DNA of 64,000 nt from Lachnospiraceae bacterium (GCA_910576125.1 CAJTHM010000003.1:124001-188000); one strand, 5' to 3'. Positions 17,638-26,863 are shown, counted from the first letter of the stretch. Notes: generated from the sequence alone by a model not told the origin. Program-made: numbers and translations.

Positions 17638-18994
17638 AAATTTTCCATTAGGAAAAATAGTTCCTGCACAATACAATCCGAGAGAAATAACAGAAGCATC
17701 TTTTGAAGCATTAAAGAAAAGTATTTTAAAATATGGAATATGTAAGCCTGTAATTCTTAATAAGAATGGAACAATAGTTGCGGGCCACCAAAGAACAAAA
17801 GCAATGAGTGAATTAGGTCTTGAATATACTCCTGCTTTTATTCTCAATTCAAATATTAAAACTAATGAAGAAATAAGGTTTAATATGTTTCATAATTCAT
17901 TAGAAACAGAAGAGAGCAAAATAAAAATTGATGTAAAAGATATACAGCAAGGGTTTCAATTTATAGAACCTGAACAGATTATTATTGAAGAAAAGGGAGA
18001 TAGTATCAAAAATTGGGAGATATGCAATCTAATAAATAAATATGGAGATTTTGGTTGCTTAGTAGTAGATCAGAATGGAAAAGTTCTTCATAATTCAGAT
18101 TATGGATTTTGCTGCAAATTATTAAATAGAAAGTTATTAATATATATGTTGAAAAATTCAGAGGGATTCAGTGAGATAATAAAGAAAGATTATGGAAAGT
18201 ATTCTTATAAGAATTTGAATATAAAAAGTTATAATCAAACACATTGTCAGATGTGCAGGAATGGAGAAACAATTCATTCAAGGTTATATGAAAATTATGT
18301 TATTCAATATATAAGCAAAGAACATAGAATTTTGGACTTTGGAGCAGGTCAATGTTTTTATATAAATAGATTAAAGAAAGAGGGGTTTATGGCACATTGC
18401 TATGAGCCTTTTTTCAATGGAAACAATGGTAAAAAATTAGATATTGGAAGAGTGAAAGAAATGATTTCAGACTTAGAAACAGATATAAAACAGAATGGAC
18501 TTTTTGATGTAGTAATTTTAGATTCTGTTATAAATTCTGTTGTGAATGATGATTTTGAAAAAAATGTTTTAATATCATGTAATTCATTATTAAAAGAAAA
18601 TGGGGTTTTTTATGTTGCAACAAGATGTAATGGAAGAGTTAATCGAAAAATGAGTAAAATGACTTACCACACCAAATACATAGAGTTTTTAGATGATAAT
18701 AATTATTCTATAAGTTTTAGAAAAGGAGTTTTTACAGTTCAGAAATTTCATTCTGAAAATAGTTTGAGAAAATTATTAGAAAAGTATTTTGAAGAAATTG
18801 AGATTGAAAAAACTACAGACAAAAAAATGATGTTTGCAGTATGTAGGAAGCCTTTGAGAGTTAAGCAGGAAGAAATTCAAGAAGCCTTAAATATTGAATT
18901 TAATATGGAATATCCGAATGGTTTATTTTTGAATGTGCATAAGAAATTAGTTGAGAACATTTTGAGAGAAAATTGTGAGAAATATGAGAGATAA
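17627..18994 (+). CDS. ParB-domain / SAM methyltransferase fusion
   Basis: A 455-residue, two-part protein. Residues 1-90 repeat the ParB-like domain (PAQYNPREI, IVAGHQRTKAMSELG). After a linker with a short CQMCRNG motif, residues about 225-400 form a class I methyltransferase: motif I is RILDFGAGQCFYINRLKKEG, with VVILDSVINS as motif IV position. The DPPY-type motif of DNA amino-methyltransferases is not seen, so the methyl acceptor is uncertain. The ParB part may guide it to DNA. It sits directly upstream of the terminase genes. Confidence 0.72.
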   Translation: MFVENFPLGKIVPAQYNPREITEASFEALKKSILKYGICKPVILNKNGTIVAGHQRTKAMSELGLEYTPAFILNSNIKTNEEIRFNMFHNSLETEESKIKIDVKDIQQGFQFIEPEQIIIEEKGDSIKNWEICNLINKYGDFGCLVVDQNGKVLHNSDYGFCCKLLNRKLLIYMLKNSEGFSEIIKKDYGKYSYKNLNIKSYNQTHCQMCRNGETIHSRLYENYVIQYISKEHRILDFGAGQCFYINRLKKEGFMAHCYEPFFNGNNGKKLDIGRVKEMISDLETDIKQNGLFDVVILDSVINSVVNDDFEKNVLISCNSLLKENGVFYVATRCNGRVNRKMSKMTYHTKYIEFLDDNNYSISFRKGVFTVQKFHSENSLRKLLEKYFEEIEIEKTTDKKMMFAVCRKPLRVKQEEIQEALNIEFNMEYPNGLFLNVHKKLVENILRENCEKYER

Positions 18995-19015
18995 AAAAGG
19001 AAGTGATGAAATAAT

Positions 19016-19540
19016 ATGGCAAGCAAAGCATGGCTATTAGTTAAGGAAAACATAGAAAATGGAAACATCAGAGAATGGGTAAGAACCATGACAGAGGAAC
19101 AGATCGCTTTGTCTTGCGGTGTTTCTTATTCCAGTTTTCAGAATTTCAAAAAGAAATATAAAGAGTTAGAGCAGGAATTGATTCAAGGGAAAAAGCTACT
19201 TTGTAAGGATTTAAAAAGTGCATTAATAAAAAAGGCCCTTGGATATGATTTTGAGGAAGTAATGACACATATTACAGAAAATAAAGATGGTACAAAGAAG
19301 AAAGAGATAAAGAAAACAACAAAGCATATTCCACCTGATACAGGAGCAATTCATCTATTACTCAAAAATAATGATGATTCTTGGCATAATGATGATGCAA
19401 CACAGATAAGACTTAAAGAGTTAGAGATTGAATTGAGAAAGGTGCAGGAAGAAGAGCAGGAAGAGTTTTATGGTACAGAATATTTGAAAGATGCTTTCGA
19501 GCAAATTTTAGAAGTAGGTGAAGAAAATGAGCAAGAATAG
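19016..19540 (+). CDS. Terminase small subunit
   Basis: A 174-residue protein. The N-terminal helix-turn-helix (MTEEQIALSCGVSYSSFQNFKKK) would recognise the phage packaging site. The C-terminal half has long charged helices (LKELEIELRKVQEEEQEE) suitable for oligomerisation and contact with the large subunit. SD ggaagtgatg precedes the start. The end overlaps the large-subunit start, the usual arrangement. Confidence 0.85.
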   Translation: MASKAWLLVKENIENGNIREWVRTMTEEQIALSCGVSYSSFQNFKKKYKELEQELIQGKKLLCKDLKSALIKKALGYDFEEVMTHITENKDGTKKKEIKKTTKHIPPDTGAIHLLLKNNDDSWHNDDATQIRLKELEIELRKVQEEEQEEFYGTEYLKDAFEQILEVGEENEQE

Positions 19541-20894
19541 AAAACTTCCACTTTCAAAAATATTCATTGATTTCTTAAAAAATACAGATGTAGAAAAAGA
19601 GTTTTTAGAGGGAACAACAGCGAGTGGAAAAACTACAATAGGGTTAGGGTTGAAATTTATGTTCATGGTTGCAAGAAGCAATAAAAGAGATCACTTGATA
19701 GCAGCTAAAAGCATAGGAAAGATAGAAAAGGACCTTATCAATCAAACAAATGGATTAAAGGATATTTGGGGAGATAATATTGAATATAAGGCGAATGGAA
19801 GTAGAAAAAATGGAAATAGATTAAGTCACATTATATTTCATACTCCGAGCGGAGATAAAAACATATTTTTAGCAGGTTATAAAAATCAAGATTCAATGTT
19901 AAATGCAGTCGGTAGCCAATATGGTTGTGTTTATCTTGATGAAATAAATCTTGCTTCTTTTTATTTTGTTCAGACAGTCGGAATGAGATGTGACTATATG
20001 TTAGGAACATTAAACCCTGATAATCCCGATTTGGAAATATATAAGGATTACATAAATAAGAGTTTCCCTAAATCAAAATATAAGGACAGAGTTCCGCAAG
20101 AGATTATGCAAGAGATTGATGCAAGCGAACATCTTCCAGGATGGGATTATTGGTTTTTCACATTTAAAGATAATTTGAGTTTATCTGATAAAGATATACA
20201 AAGAAGAATAAGGGGAGCTGGATCGGGAAGAGAATACATGCAGAAAATTCTAGGACTTAGGACAAAGGGAGAGGGAGTAATTTTCGAGTTCTTTGACAGG
20301 AAAAAGCATCTAATGAAATTCAAGGATGCAAAGGAAAAGAAATTTATTTTGTTCACCAGCGGACTAGATGTAAGTTATTCAAATAAATCAGATGATACAA
20401 CAGCTATGACTTATATAGGAATCACAGAGGACAGGGAAGTAATTCTATTAGATGAATATGTGATGCAGAATAAAGGAAAAAACATAAAAGATCAATTCAC
20501 AGCGAGAGATGTTGCAGAGGAATATGTAAAGTTTTTAGACAGAAATGGAAAAGAATGGGGAACATGCAAGAGTGTATATTGTGAATGTGCGGATAGCAAC
20601 ACAATAGCAGAATTAAATAAATATAAAATGACACATGGGGGAGTATTTTATAAATTCATTCCATGCTACAAGATTCCAATTATGCAGAGGATTTCGACAT
20701 TAGATGATTGGATGAAGCATGGTTATTATTTTGTTTTAGATCATTGCTTAGAACATATTAAGGAAATTGAAAACTATAGTTGGGAAGAGGGAAAAAAGGA
20801 AAATGTTCCCTGCGATAAATGGAATCATACTATTGATTCTTTTTTTTATGCCACAACACCCCATTTTTCAAAAATTGGACTGAAAGGAGAATGA
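19527..20894 (+). CDS. Terminase large subunit
   Basis: A 455-residue packaging motor. The ATG at 19527 follows aggtgaag. Walker A-like LEGTTASGKTTIGLGLK lies near residues 24-40, and the Walker B region is YGCVYLDEINLAS. The C-terminal RNase H-like nuclease region shows FTSGLDVSYSNKSDDTTAM and later acidic residues (YCECADSNTIAEL). Family PBSX-like terminases share this order. It would cleave concatemers and pump DNA into the prohead through the portal encoded next. Confidence 0.93.
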   Translation: MSKNRKLPLSKIFIDFLKNTDVEKEFLEGTTASGKTTIGLGLKFMFMVARSNKRDHLIAAKSIGKIEKDLINQTNGLKDIWGDNIEYKANGSRKNGNRLSHIIFHTPSGDKNIFLAGYKNQDSMLNAVGSQYGCVYLDEINLASFYFVQTVGMRCDYMLGTLNPDNPDLEIYKDYINKSFPKSKYKDRVPQEIMQEIDASEHLPGWDYWFFTFKDNLSLSDKDIQRRIRGAGSGREYMQKILGLRTKGEGVIFEFFDRKKHLMKFKDAKEKKFILFTSGLDVSYSNKSDDTTAMTYIGITEDREVILLDEYVMQNKGKNIKDQFTARDVAEEYVKFLDRNGKEWGTCKSVYCECADSNTIAELNKYKMTHGGVFYKFIPCYKIPIMQRISTLDDWMKHGYYFVLDHCLEHIKEIENYSWEEGKKENVPCDKWNHTIDSFFYATTPHFSKIGLKGE

Positions 20895-20900
20895 TAAAAT

Positions 20901-22463
20901 ATGGGATTATTAAGAACAATAAAGAGAAGTATAAGAAGATTTTTAGATATAGAAGAAGTTGCTAATGTTTATGATGTAGATAATATTTATACTAACTTTG
21001 ATGAATTTACAACTATAAAGAAAAATAAAATTTGGTACAGAAACAATCCTTATGAATTACAGGACTTTTGGCATAAGGTAGCCTGCAACTCAAATTGGTT
21101 TTGGCATAAGGTTCCTCACAATGAAGATATTATTCAAAATGCAGATGATTTAAAAGTGAATATGGTAAATATTCCTGCAGATGTGATTTCTAAGATGTTA
21201 AATGAAATTGAGGTAAAGCAAGATGTATGGCAAGAGTTGAGCAAGAACATTGATTTTAGAAAATTGGTGAATGAAGCAACAAAGAAGTCACTCATTACTA
21301 AGAAATGTGCTTTTAAGGTAATAGCAGATACAAATTTTTCAGAATATCCATTTATTGAAACAGTTGATGCAGAGTATTTTACAGAAAAAAAGAAATATGG
21401 AAAAACAATAGAATATACTTTCTATACAAAATTGCAGGATGGAGATAGGGATTATGTTCTTGAAGAAAATTATGGATGTGGATATATTACATATTGTTTA
21501 AAAGATGAAGATGATAGAGAAGTTCCGATTGATACATTAGAAGAGACAAGAGATTTAAAAGATATATATTTCGACAAAAGACTGATATTAGCAACAACAT
21601 ATGCGGCACTTGGCTACAATCCGAATGGAGAGGGAATTTCAGTTTATGATGGAAAAGATTCTTCTCTGATGGTACTTGATGAAGTTGTTTCAGTTATAAA
21701 TCAAGAAATAAGGAATGGTAGGAGTACAGTCTATCATCCTATGGCGGAACTTGAATATAATGAGAGTGGGAAAAAGAAAAGACCGAATCCATTCGAGAAC
21801 CATAGAAGCTATTACTTAGAAGATATGACACAGGATGCAAAAAATGAGATAAAACTTGTGCAGCCACTCATTAGATCGAATGAATTAGAGATTATTAAAA
21901 ATGATTGCATTAATGATGTGCTACAAGGAAGATTTTCCCCCGCCACTTTAGGAATAGATGTGAAGAAAATGGATAATGCAACCGCACAGAGGGAGAAAGA
22001 GAAAACTTCTCAATATACATTCAATATTATGTCTGATAATCTTCAAGATGCACTTAAAGATATTATCTTTAAGTTAGTAAATTGCTATAATGTCATATTC
22101 CGCAATTCTTCTTATGTTGATGAAATAGAGATTAGTATAAATATTTCTGAATACAATAGTCCATCTTTTTCTGATAAAATCGAGACAATTATTCCGCTTT
22201 ATACAAATAAGGTTCTCTCAAGAGAAGATATTTTAAATGAAATTTTTGGAGATAATAAAACAAAGAAAGAGAAACAGGATATGTTGAAGAGAGCCGAGGA
22301 AGAATTTGAGAGTTCTAAATTAGAACAATATTTACAGATTCCTAAATTTAAAAAAGGTGCAGAAGTTAAGAATAAACAGCTTCCATTTATATCAGATAAG
22401 GAGAAAATTGAGAGAGAAAGGGAAGAAAATCTTAATATGTTAGTAAATGCTTCAAGAAATTAA
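20901..22463 (+). CDS. Portal protein
   Basis: A 520-residue protein directly after terL. Features match SPP1 gp6-like portals: an N-terminal region with several Trp (WYRNNPYELQDFWHKVACNS), a central DKRLILATTYAALGYNP, the clip/crown area and a C-terminal acidic, helical tail (KEKIEREREENLNMLV). It forms the dodecameric DNA channel at one head vertex. The gene expected next (scaffold, protease or capsid) is absent; a terminator and a divergent accessory block follow instead. Confidence 0.85.
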   Translation: MGLLRTIKRSIRRFLDIEEVANVYDVDNIYTNFDEFTTIKKNKIWYRNNPYELQDFWHKVACNSNWFWHKVPHNEDIIQNADDLKVNMVNIPADVISKMLNEIEVKQDVWQELSKNIDFRKLVNEATKKSLITKKCAFKVIADTNFSEYPFIETVDAEYFTEKKKYGKTIEYTFYTKLQDGDRDYVLEENYGCGYITYCLKDEDDREVPIDTLEETRDLKDIYFDKRLILATTYAALGYNPNGEGISVYDGKDSSLMVLDEVVSVINQEIRNGRSTVYHPMAELEYNESGKKKRPNPFENHRSYYLEDMTQDAKNEIKLVQPLIRSNELEIIKNDCINDVLQGRFSPATLGIDVKKMDNATAQREKEKTSQYTFNIMSDNLQDALKDIIFKLVNCYNVIFRNSSYVDEIEISINISEYNSPSFSDKIETIIPLYTNKVLSREDILNEIFGDNKTKKEKQDMLKRAEEEFESSKLEQYLQIPKFKKGAEVKNKQLPFISDKEKIEREREENLNMLVNASRN

Positions 22464-22468
22464 AAAAG

Positions 22469-22506
22469 GGGAAGAATTACAGTTTTTCAAACTGCTTTAT
22501 TCTTCC
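22469..22506. terminator. Convergent terminator, portal / XRE regulator copy 1
   Basis: Hairpin gaagaat...attcttc with an inner cagttt/aaactg stem, between convergent genes. A related hairpin occurs at 27612-27651 beside the second regulator copy. Confidence 0.5.
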
Positions 22507-22727
22507 TCTTCTTTTTCCTCTTCTTTCTTATCAGGAATAAACTCACAAATATCATCTAAAGTGCAATCTTGCAGGACATTTAGAACATTGTTCAAAGTAT
22601 GCACATTTACATTTCCTGTTTTCAATCTCTGAATTTGACTTCTGCTAATGCTGCAATAAGTATAAAGATGATACTGCGATATTCCTCTTTCTTCAAGAAT
22701 TTTAAATAGTTTGTCGAATTTTATCAT
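22497..22727 (-). CDS. XRE-type HTH regulator, copy 1
   Basis: A 76-residue DNA-binding protein made almost entirely of a Cro/CI-type helix-turn-helix (GISQYHLYTYCSISRSQIQR, then LKTGNVNVHTLNNVLNVL), with an acidic tail (DKKEEEKEEEE). It is nearly identical to the 27640-27858 protein. A divergent intergenic region upstream carries several aaacaggtac-type boxes that are likely operators, so it probably represses its own promoter and the plus-strand gene at 22855. Confidence 0.85.
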   Translation of the reverse strand: MIKFDKLFKILEERGISQYHLYTYCSISRSQIQRLKTGNVNVHTLNNVLNVLQDCTLDDICEFIPDKKEEEKEEEE

Positions 22728-22773
22728 AACTTGCCGACCTCTTTTTCTTGATTTAATCTTAATATACCCCTAA

Positions 22774-22836
22774 AATAGGTACTATCACTAGAGGATAAAA
22801 ACAGGTCTGTACCCGAAAACAGGTACTAGAAAAACA
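22774..22836. promoter_or_regulatory. Operator cluster, copy 1
   Basis: Three related boxes: aataggtactatc, aaaacaggtctgtaccc and aaaacaggtactag. They lie between the divergent regulator gene and the 22855 gene. The core ACAGGTAC recurs at 23892 and 27925-27955. Confidence 0.6.
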
Positions 22837-22854
22837 AATGGAGGAAAATAAGAA

Positions 22855-23172
22855 ATGACAAACAAAGAACTTGTAGACAGGTGGAATGGCTTTGGAGTAC
22901 ATGATTTTGATAAGCAGCTTTTTCAAGAGTATATTACTTTTTGTAACTATGCTCCGAATGAGGATTTCGATAACTATTTTCGAGTTAAAGAAATATCAGA
23001 GAGCGATTTTTTATCATTAGTTGATTTCTTCTATACTAATTATTGTTACAATATGTTATTCAGATTATTCAGAGATAATAGAGAAAGATTGATAATGTTG
23101 GATGTTGAATCAGTAAAGGAAATAAAAATTAGAGAGGATTTAGAAGAGCGGATGAAGAGACTTTCAATGTAG
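22855..23172 (+). CDS. Hypothetical phage accessory protein
   Basis: A 105-residue acidic protein rich in aromatic residues (FDNYFRV, FFYTNYCYNMLFRLF) with no recognised domain. It begins behind ggaggaaaat, just downstream of the operator cluster, so it is probably under control of the XRE regulator. It may be co-transcribed with the small membrane-anchored protein gene 26 bp downstream. Confidence 0.55.
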   Translation: MTNKELVDRWNGFGVHDFDKQLFQEYITFCNYAPNEDFDNYFRVKEISESDFLSLVDFFYTNYCYNMLFRLFRDNRERLIMLDVESVKEIKIREDLEERMKRLSM

Positions 23173-23198
23173 AGAAATTTAAGAGGGGAATTATACAA

Positions 23199-23546
23199 AT
23201 GAGGAAAAAGATTTTGATTTCATTAGTCTTAATTATATTTTTTTGTTCGATCTATGGAATTGTTTGGTATATCAGACTTCCTGAATTTGACATTTATCAG
23301 TCTTTTGCTACTTCCGCAAATAATTTTAGACATGATGATATAAGAGTAATTGTATATAAAAATAGAGAAAGTGAGGAAATGTATAAAAGAGTAGAAGATG
23401 AAATTAACAGATTTGCAGGAGAACCTAATACACAAATGACTATAAGACTTTATCATTCTAAAAAAGAAGTAATAGATGGAGTTGAACCATTTACTATTAT
23501 TTTTATTGATTATGAGAATGATACTTATGAAATAACAAAAAAATAA
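23199..23546 (+). CDS. Small membrane-anchored protein
   Basis: A 115-residue protein with a basic start (RKK) and one hydrophobic segment (ILISLVLIIFFCSIYGIVWYI, residues 5-25) followed by a mixed alpha/beta exterior domain. The single anchor and extracellular tail suggest a surface-exposed lysogenic conversion protein, but no family is recognised. SD aagagggg precedes the ATG. Confidence 0.55.
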   Translation: MRKKILISLVLIIFFCSIYGIVWYIRLPEFDIYQSFATSANNFRHDDIRVIVYKNRESEEMYKRVEDEINRFAGEPNTQMTIRLYHSKKEVIDGVEPFTIIFIDYENDTYEITKK

Positions 23547-23620
23547 AAATATTTCATAAAAATAGGAATAATCTTCTAAGTGTTGCATAAAATTATTGCA
23601 AATGAAAGGAGATAGATTTT

Positions 23621-23806
23621 ATGCAATCTTTAGAAGAGTTAATTCAAGAGAAATATGAATTGTATATAGATATTCAAAAATTGAAGAGAAAACTGAAAAT
23701 TCGAGAAAATGCTTTAGAGAATATAAAGAAAGAAATTGATTCATTATTACATAAAGAAGATGAAGAGAATTGTTTGCATAACAGGAAAGCATTTTGCGAT
23801 ATTTAG
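23621..23806 (+). CDS. Small coiled-coil protein
   Basis: A 61-residue protein that is one heptad-rich charged helix (EELIQEKYELYIDIQKLKRK through ENALENIKKEIDSLL) with a short Cys/His-containing tail. It follows gaaaggagat. The function is unknown; such small coiled coils often bind and modify larger complexes. A terminator follows directly. Confidence 0.5.
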   Translation: MQSLEELIQEKYELYIDIQKLKRKLKIRENALENIKKEIDSLLHKEDEENCLHNRKAFCDI

Positions 23807-23813
23807 AAGAATA

Positions 23814-23840
23814 GCAACCTAAAAAATAGGTTGCTTTTTC
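23814..23840 (+). terminator. Rho-independent terminator
   Basis: Perfect stem gcaacct/aggttgc, 7-nt loop, then five T residues. Confidence 0.8.
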
Positions 23841-23878
23841 TGCTTTAAAGTGATATACTTTTCAAGGTGTTTTCTATA

Positions 23879-23900
23879 GTACCTAAAAACAGGTATGTAA
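23879..23900. promoter_or_regulatory. Operator-like site before lipoprotein gene
   Basis: The sequence tagtacctaaaaacaggtat forms an imperfect palindrome of the ACAGGTAC core seen upstream of both XRE regulators. This suggests the lipoprotein gene belongs to the same regulon. Confidence 0.5.
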
Positions 23901-23934
23901 TAAAAATTTACTACAGAGGGAGAAAGTGACAGAA

Positions 23935-24765
23935 ATGAAAAAAAGAATTGTAGGTTTATTATTGAGTTTTGTATTGACTTTTAGTTTGTTTGGCTGCGGG
24001 AATAATGCTGATCAGAAGCAGGAAGAACCGCAGGAAGAAACAGAACAGGAAGAGGCACAACAAGAAGAGATACAGGAAGATATTGAAACAGAAAACTTTT
24101 TATTTTTAAAAGAAGTTGGAAAAGTTGAATATTTGTTGGGTGAGTTTGAGTGGGAAGAAAGTACAATAGAATTTACGACACAATATGAAACAGATGTATA
24201 TGATATGGAGGGAAGAAAAGTTGGTTATATAAAATCTAATGTACCTGTAACAATTACAGAACATGGTATAAACAGTGGATGGTATAGGTTTAAAAATCCT
24301 GAGAATGGAACAGATTATGAATATTTATGTGTTCTTAGGGATGATGTAGAAGCACAAGTACAAAATGAAACTGAAAACCTTGAAGAACAGGCGGAAACTC
24401 CTATTTTATCTGATGAGTATATTGAAGAACAAAAAATGTATGATGAAGCAATGTCTTTGATAGATGAAAATAAAACTTATACCATAGAAGAATTTCATCA
24501 ATTAATGAAAGATATTTGTGAAAAAATTGGAACTGAATATGACAGTAATCTTGTATCAAATTCAGAAGGGATGCCTGGCGAAAGAACTTTGAATTTGAAA
24601 GGAAAGAAATTAAAGCAATTTTTTGAGGAAGAACAATTCATCTGGTGGTTGATGATGGGACCTACAGGAAGCAATAAAATGGATGTATATATTTATATAG
24701 AAGATGGAATAGATACATCTGAAGATTTTGAAGTACTTGTTTTCTCAAGATATCATAAAGAATAA
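23935..24765 (+). CDS. Secreted lipoprotein
   Basis: A 276-residue protein starting KKRIVGLLLSFVLTFSLFGC, a classical lipoprotein signal with lipobox LFGC, so Cys is lipidated and the protein is anchored outside the membrane. A Glu/Gln-rich linker follows. The body has an SH3-like stretch (DVYDMEGRKVGYIKSNVPVT) and a helical C-terminal domain. An in-frame GTG at 23926 is an alternative start. As the only lipoprotein in the prophage it may alter the host surface or block superinfection; that role is inference. Confidence 0.7.
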   Translation: MKKRIVGLLLSFVLTFSLFGCGNNADQKQEEPQEETEQEEAQQEEIQEDIETENFLFLKEVGKVEYLLGEFEWEESTIEFTTQYETDVYDMEGRKVGYIKSNVPVTITEHGINSGWYRFKNPENGTDYEYLCVLRDDVEAQVQNETENLEEQAETPILSDEYIEEQKMYDEAMSLIDENKTYTIEEFHQLMKDICEKIGTEYDSNLVSNSEGMPGERTLNLKGKKLKQFFEEEQFIWWLMMGPTGSNKMDVYIYIEDGIDTSEDFEVLVFSRYHKE

Positions 24766-24773
24766 TTAACATT

Positions 24774-24813
24774 TAAGAGAGGTTTCGGAGAAATTCGAGA
24801 CCTCTCTTTTTTG
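24774..24813 (+). terminator. Rho-independent terminator
   Basis: Stem agagaggtttc/gagacctctct with a short loop and six T residues, closing the lipoprotein transcript. Confidence 0.85.
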
Positions 24814-24912
24814 TTAAAAATCATAAAAAAGTTTTGTGTTTTAGTTATAAAATATTTTTTTTGTTCTATAATATAATATCTCGAATATGAGACATTGAAA
24901 GGATGAAATATT

Positions 24913-25350
24913 ATGAAAAGAGAAGTAAATAAATTAACAAACAATACATTTTATATAGATATGAAAGAATATTTTGGAGAGGATAGTATAAAGAAAATTT
25001 CAGAACAAGGACAATTAGTAGGAGAGGAATTAAATCAATTTCTTTTTGAAAAATTATATAGAGAATTTAAAATGTTTCTTGCTTCAAAAATGATGAAGCA
25101 GGCTACATTTGATAAGAATGAGTATTGCACTCAAATTCTTATTATTGAATACAACGAATTGACATGGTTAATTAAAGTTAAACATCATCAACATCTGCAA
25201 CGATTTTATAAAGATAAATATGGAAATTGGCATAATTCACCACCTTTTGGATGTGGAAAGTATGGAATTGTGGAAGAAGAGGACAGAATTGTAGTAGATA
25301 CTTATACTGAACAACTTAATCTTGAAATAGTTGAATCAGAAGATTATTAG
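24913..25350 (+). CDS. Hypothetical phage protein
   Basis: A 145-residue protein with a helical N-terminal half and a C-terminal beta region (CTQILIIEYNELTWLIKVK, then PPFGCGKYGIVEEEDRIVV). No family is recognised. It has its own promoter-like tract (tctataatataata, about 24865-24878) and its own terminator, so it is a single-gene unit. Confidence 0.5.
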   Translation: MKREVNKLTNNTFYIDMKEYFGEDSIKKISEQGQLVGEELNQFLFEKLYREFKMFLASKMMKQATFDKNEYCTQILIIEYNELTWLIKVKHHQHLQRFYKDKYGNWHNSPPFGCGKYGIVEEEDRIVVDTYTEQLNLEIVESEDY

Positions 25351-25378
25351 AGAGGAATTTACCTCTCTAATTTTTTTG
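25346..25378 (+). terminator. Rho-independent terminator
   Basis: Perfect 10-bp stem attagagagg/cctctctaat overlapping the stop codon of the preceding gene, then seven T residues. Confidence 0.85.
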
Positions 25379-25430
25379 AAAATATTTTGATATAATACAT
25401 AATTTATTGAATAATATTTTTCCTTTTGTG

Positions 25431-25442
25431 TAGAATCTATGG
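25431..25442 (+). promoter_or_regulatory. Candidate promoter of nuclease-like gene
   Basis: TAGAATCTATGG, a member of the recurring TANAATCTA box family. TTGAAT lies 18 bp upstream (25407-25412), so an ordinary sigma-70-like promoter is also possible. Confidence 0.4.
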
Positions 25443-25475
25443 ATTAAACAATTAGATTAGAAAGGAGAAATATTT

Positions 25476-26246
25476 ATGTACGACATAGATTTAAAAATAT
25501 ATAAAAAAGACAACATGGATATAAGAGAAATAATGAGTAATTCAAATATGGGGAACTTGAACCTGAAAACATTATTTCTTTATCTTTCAAATAAATTTAC
25601 ACTATATAATAGAAATCTAAATAAAAGAAAATACCTATTTGAACACTTTGAGGGATGGGAGAGTAACTTAATCCTGAATGGGATTCTTGCAGGAGATATT
25701 ATAGAGAAAAATTTGAATAGAAAATATTTCAATAGAGATAGAGGATTTGTAAAAAATGGAAAATTTTATGAAGATATTTTCCTTACAACTTTGTGGGTTG
25801 CACTCTGCAAAATCTTTGAAGAATCGACAACTTTATCCTTTATAAACAACTTAAAATATTTCGATGGAGAATTTATAGAGAATGACAAAGCGAACAAAGT
25901 AAATTCTACAAACTGCATCAATTCTGAACCAGATTTTATTTGGATTAAAGATAATGGAAGTAGGGTTATGATAGAGCAGAAATGTTCTTATGTTGAAAAT
26001 TTTTCAATAAAGATAAGAAAGGGGCAGATGAATAATTTTGAGAGAAATTATAATGATGATATTGTGATTCTAGTGAAAGATGAATCAGATTTACATAAAG
26101 ATGTATATTATTTCTATAATTACAAAGAAATCAAACCACTTTTAAAGAAAAATGTGTATGAGGGGAATGTGAAGTATTATGTAACTAAAAGCAGATTATC
26201 AGAGAATAACATATTACCTTTTAAGGTTTTGATTGATGAATATTGA
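25476..26246 (+). CDS. PD-(D/E)XK nuclease-like protein
   Basis: A 256-residue protein. The core reads SEPDFIWIKDNGSRVMIEQK, giving the D...(11)...E-x-K pattern of the PD-(D/E)XK nuclease fold. It is followed by a Gln-containing helix (KGQMNNFERNYNDDIVILV) like motif IV of restriction-type enzymes. The first 110 residues are helical, possibly for DNA contact. It could process phage DNA or act against other DNA. No methyltransferase partner is adjacent, so a restriction system is unlikely. Preceded by agaaaggagaa. Confidence 0.6.
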   Translation: MYDIDLKIYKKDNMDIREIMSNSNMGNLNLKTLFLYLSNKFTLYNRNLNKRKYLFEHFEGWESNLILNGILAGDIIEKNLNRKYFNRDRGFVKNGKFYEDIFLTTLWVALCKIFEESTTLSFINNLKYFDGEFIENDKANKVNSTNCINSEPDFIWIKDNGSRVMIEQKCSYVENFSIKIRKGQMNNFERNYNDDIVILVKDESDLHKDVYYFYNYKEIKPLLKKNVYEGNVKYYVTKSRLSENNILPFKVLIDEY

Positions 26247-26340
26247 AAAGGGAGTGAATCTACTTCCTTTTTTTGTGTTTAAATGATATTATAATAGGTA
26301 GAAAGAGAAAAATTATATTCATAAAATTTCAGAGGTAAAC

Positions 26341-26775
26341 ATGGAAGATAGTAAGATTTTCGAGATTTTCAAGATGAATGACGAAGAAATTGAAATTCTA
26401 TTGAAATCTTTGACAGAGGAAGAAAAAGATGAAACAATAAAATTCCTGATAACATTCTCTAAAAAAACTTGGCAACTTGCTCTATCTTATACAAATGCAC
26501 AGGATAATATTGTTAAGATGCAGGACATGGCGATTCAGAAAAGTGATATTATTATAGAAGATTTACTTAATCGGTTAGAGAAGAGTAAGTTAAAGATTTA
26601 TAAGAAAAATGATATTATGGAATTGTTAAGTTGTGAAAGCGATAAGGCACTCCGCTTTTTAAAATTAGCTACGCAGACAGGATTTGCAACGAAAGTAGGA
26701 AAAGACTATCAAATGACGAGGGAAAATGTAGAGAAATTTCTGAAGCAGTATGAGGGAAAAAACTTGATTATTTAA
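26341..26775 (+). CDS. Winged-helix / excisionase-like DNA-binding protein
   Basis: A 144-residue protein. The N-terminal 85 residues form acidic helices with coiled-coil character. The last 60 residues contain a MerR/Xis-like winged helix (KIYKKNDIMELLSCESDKAL, ending DYQMTRENVEKFLKQYEGK). It lies near the right end of the prophage, where excisionase or small control proteins are common. No integrase gene accompanies it, so the excisionase reading is tentative. Confidence 0.55.
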   Translation: MEDSKIFEIFKMNDEEIEILLKSLTEEEKDETIKFLITFSKKTWQLALSYTNAQDNIVKMQDMAIQKSDIIIEDLLNRLEKSKLKIYKKNDIMELLSCESDKALRFLKLATQTGFATKVGKDYQMTRENVEKFLKQYEGKNLII

Positions 26776-26863
26776 GGCTTTTGGCTTATAATAATTATGT
26801 TTGGTGGTGTTTGGGTATGTTTGAACTGCTACTTAAAAATGCTACTTGAAGGAGTATATATCT

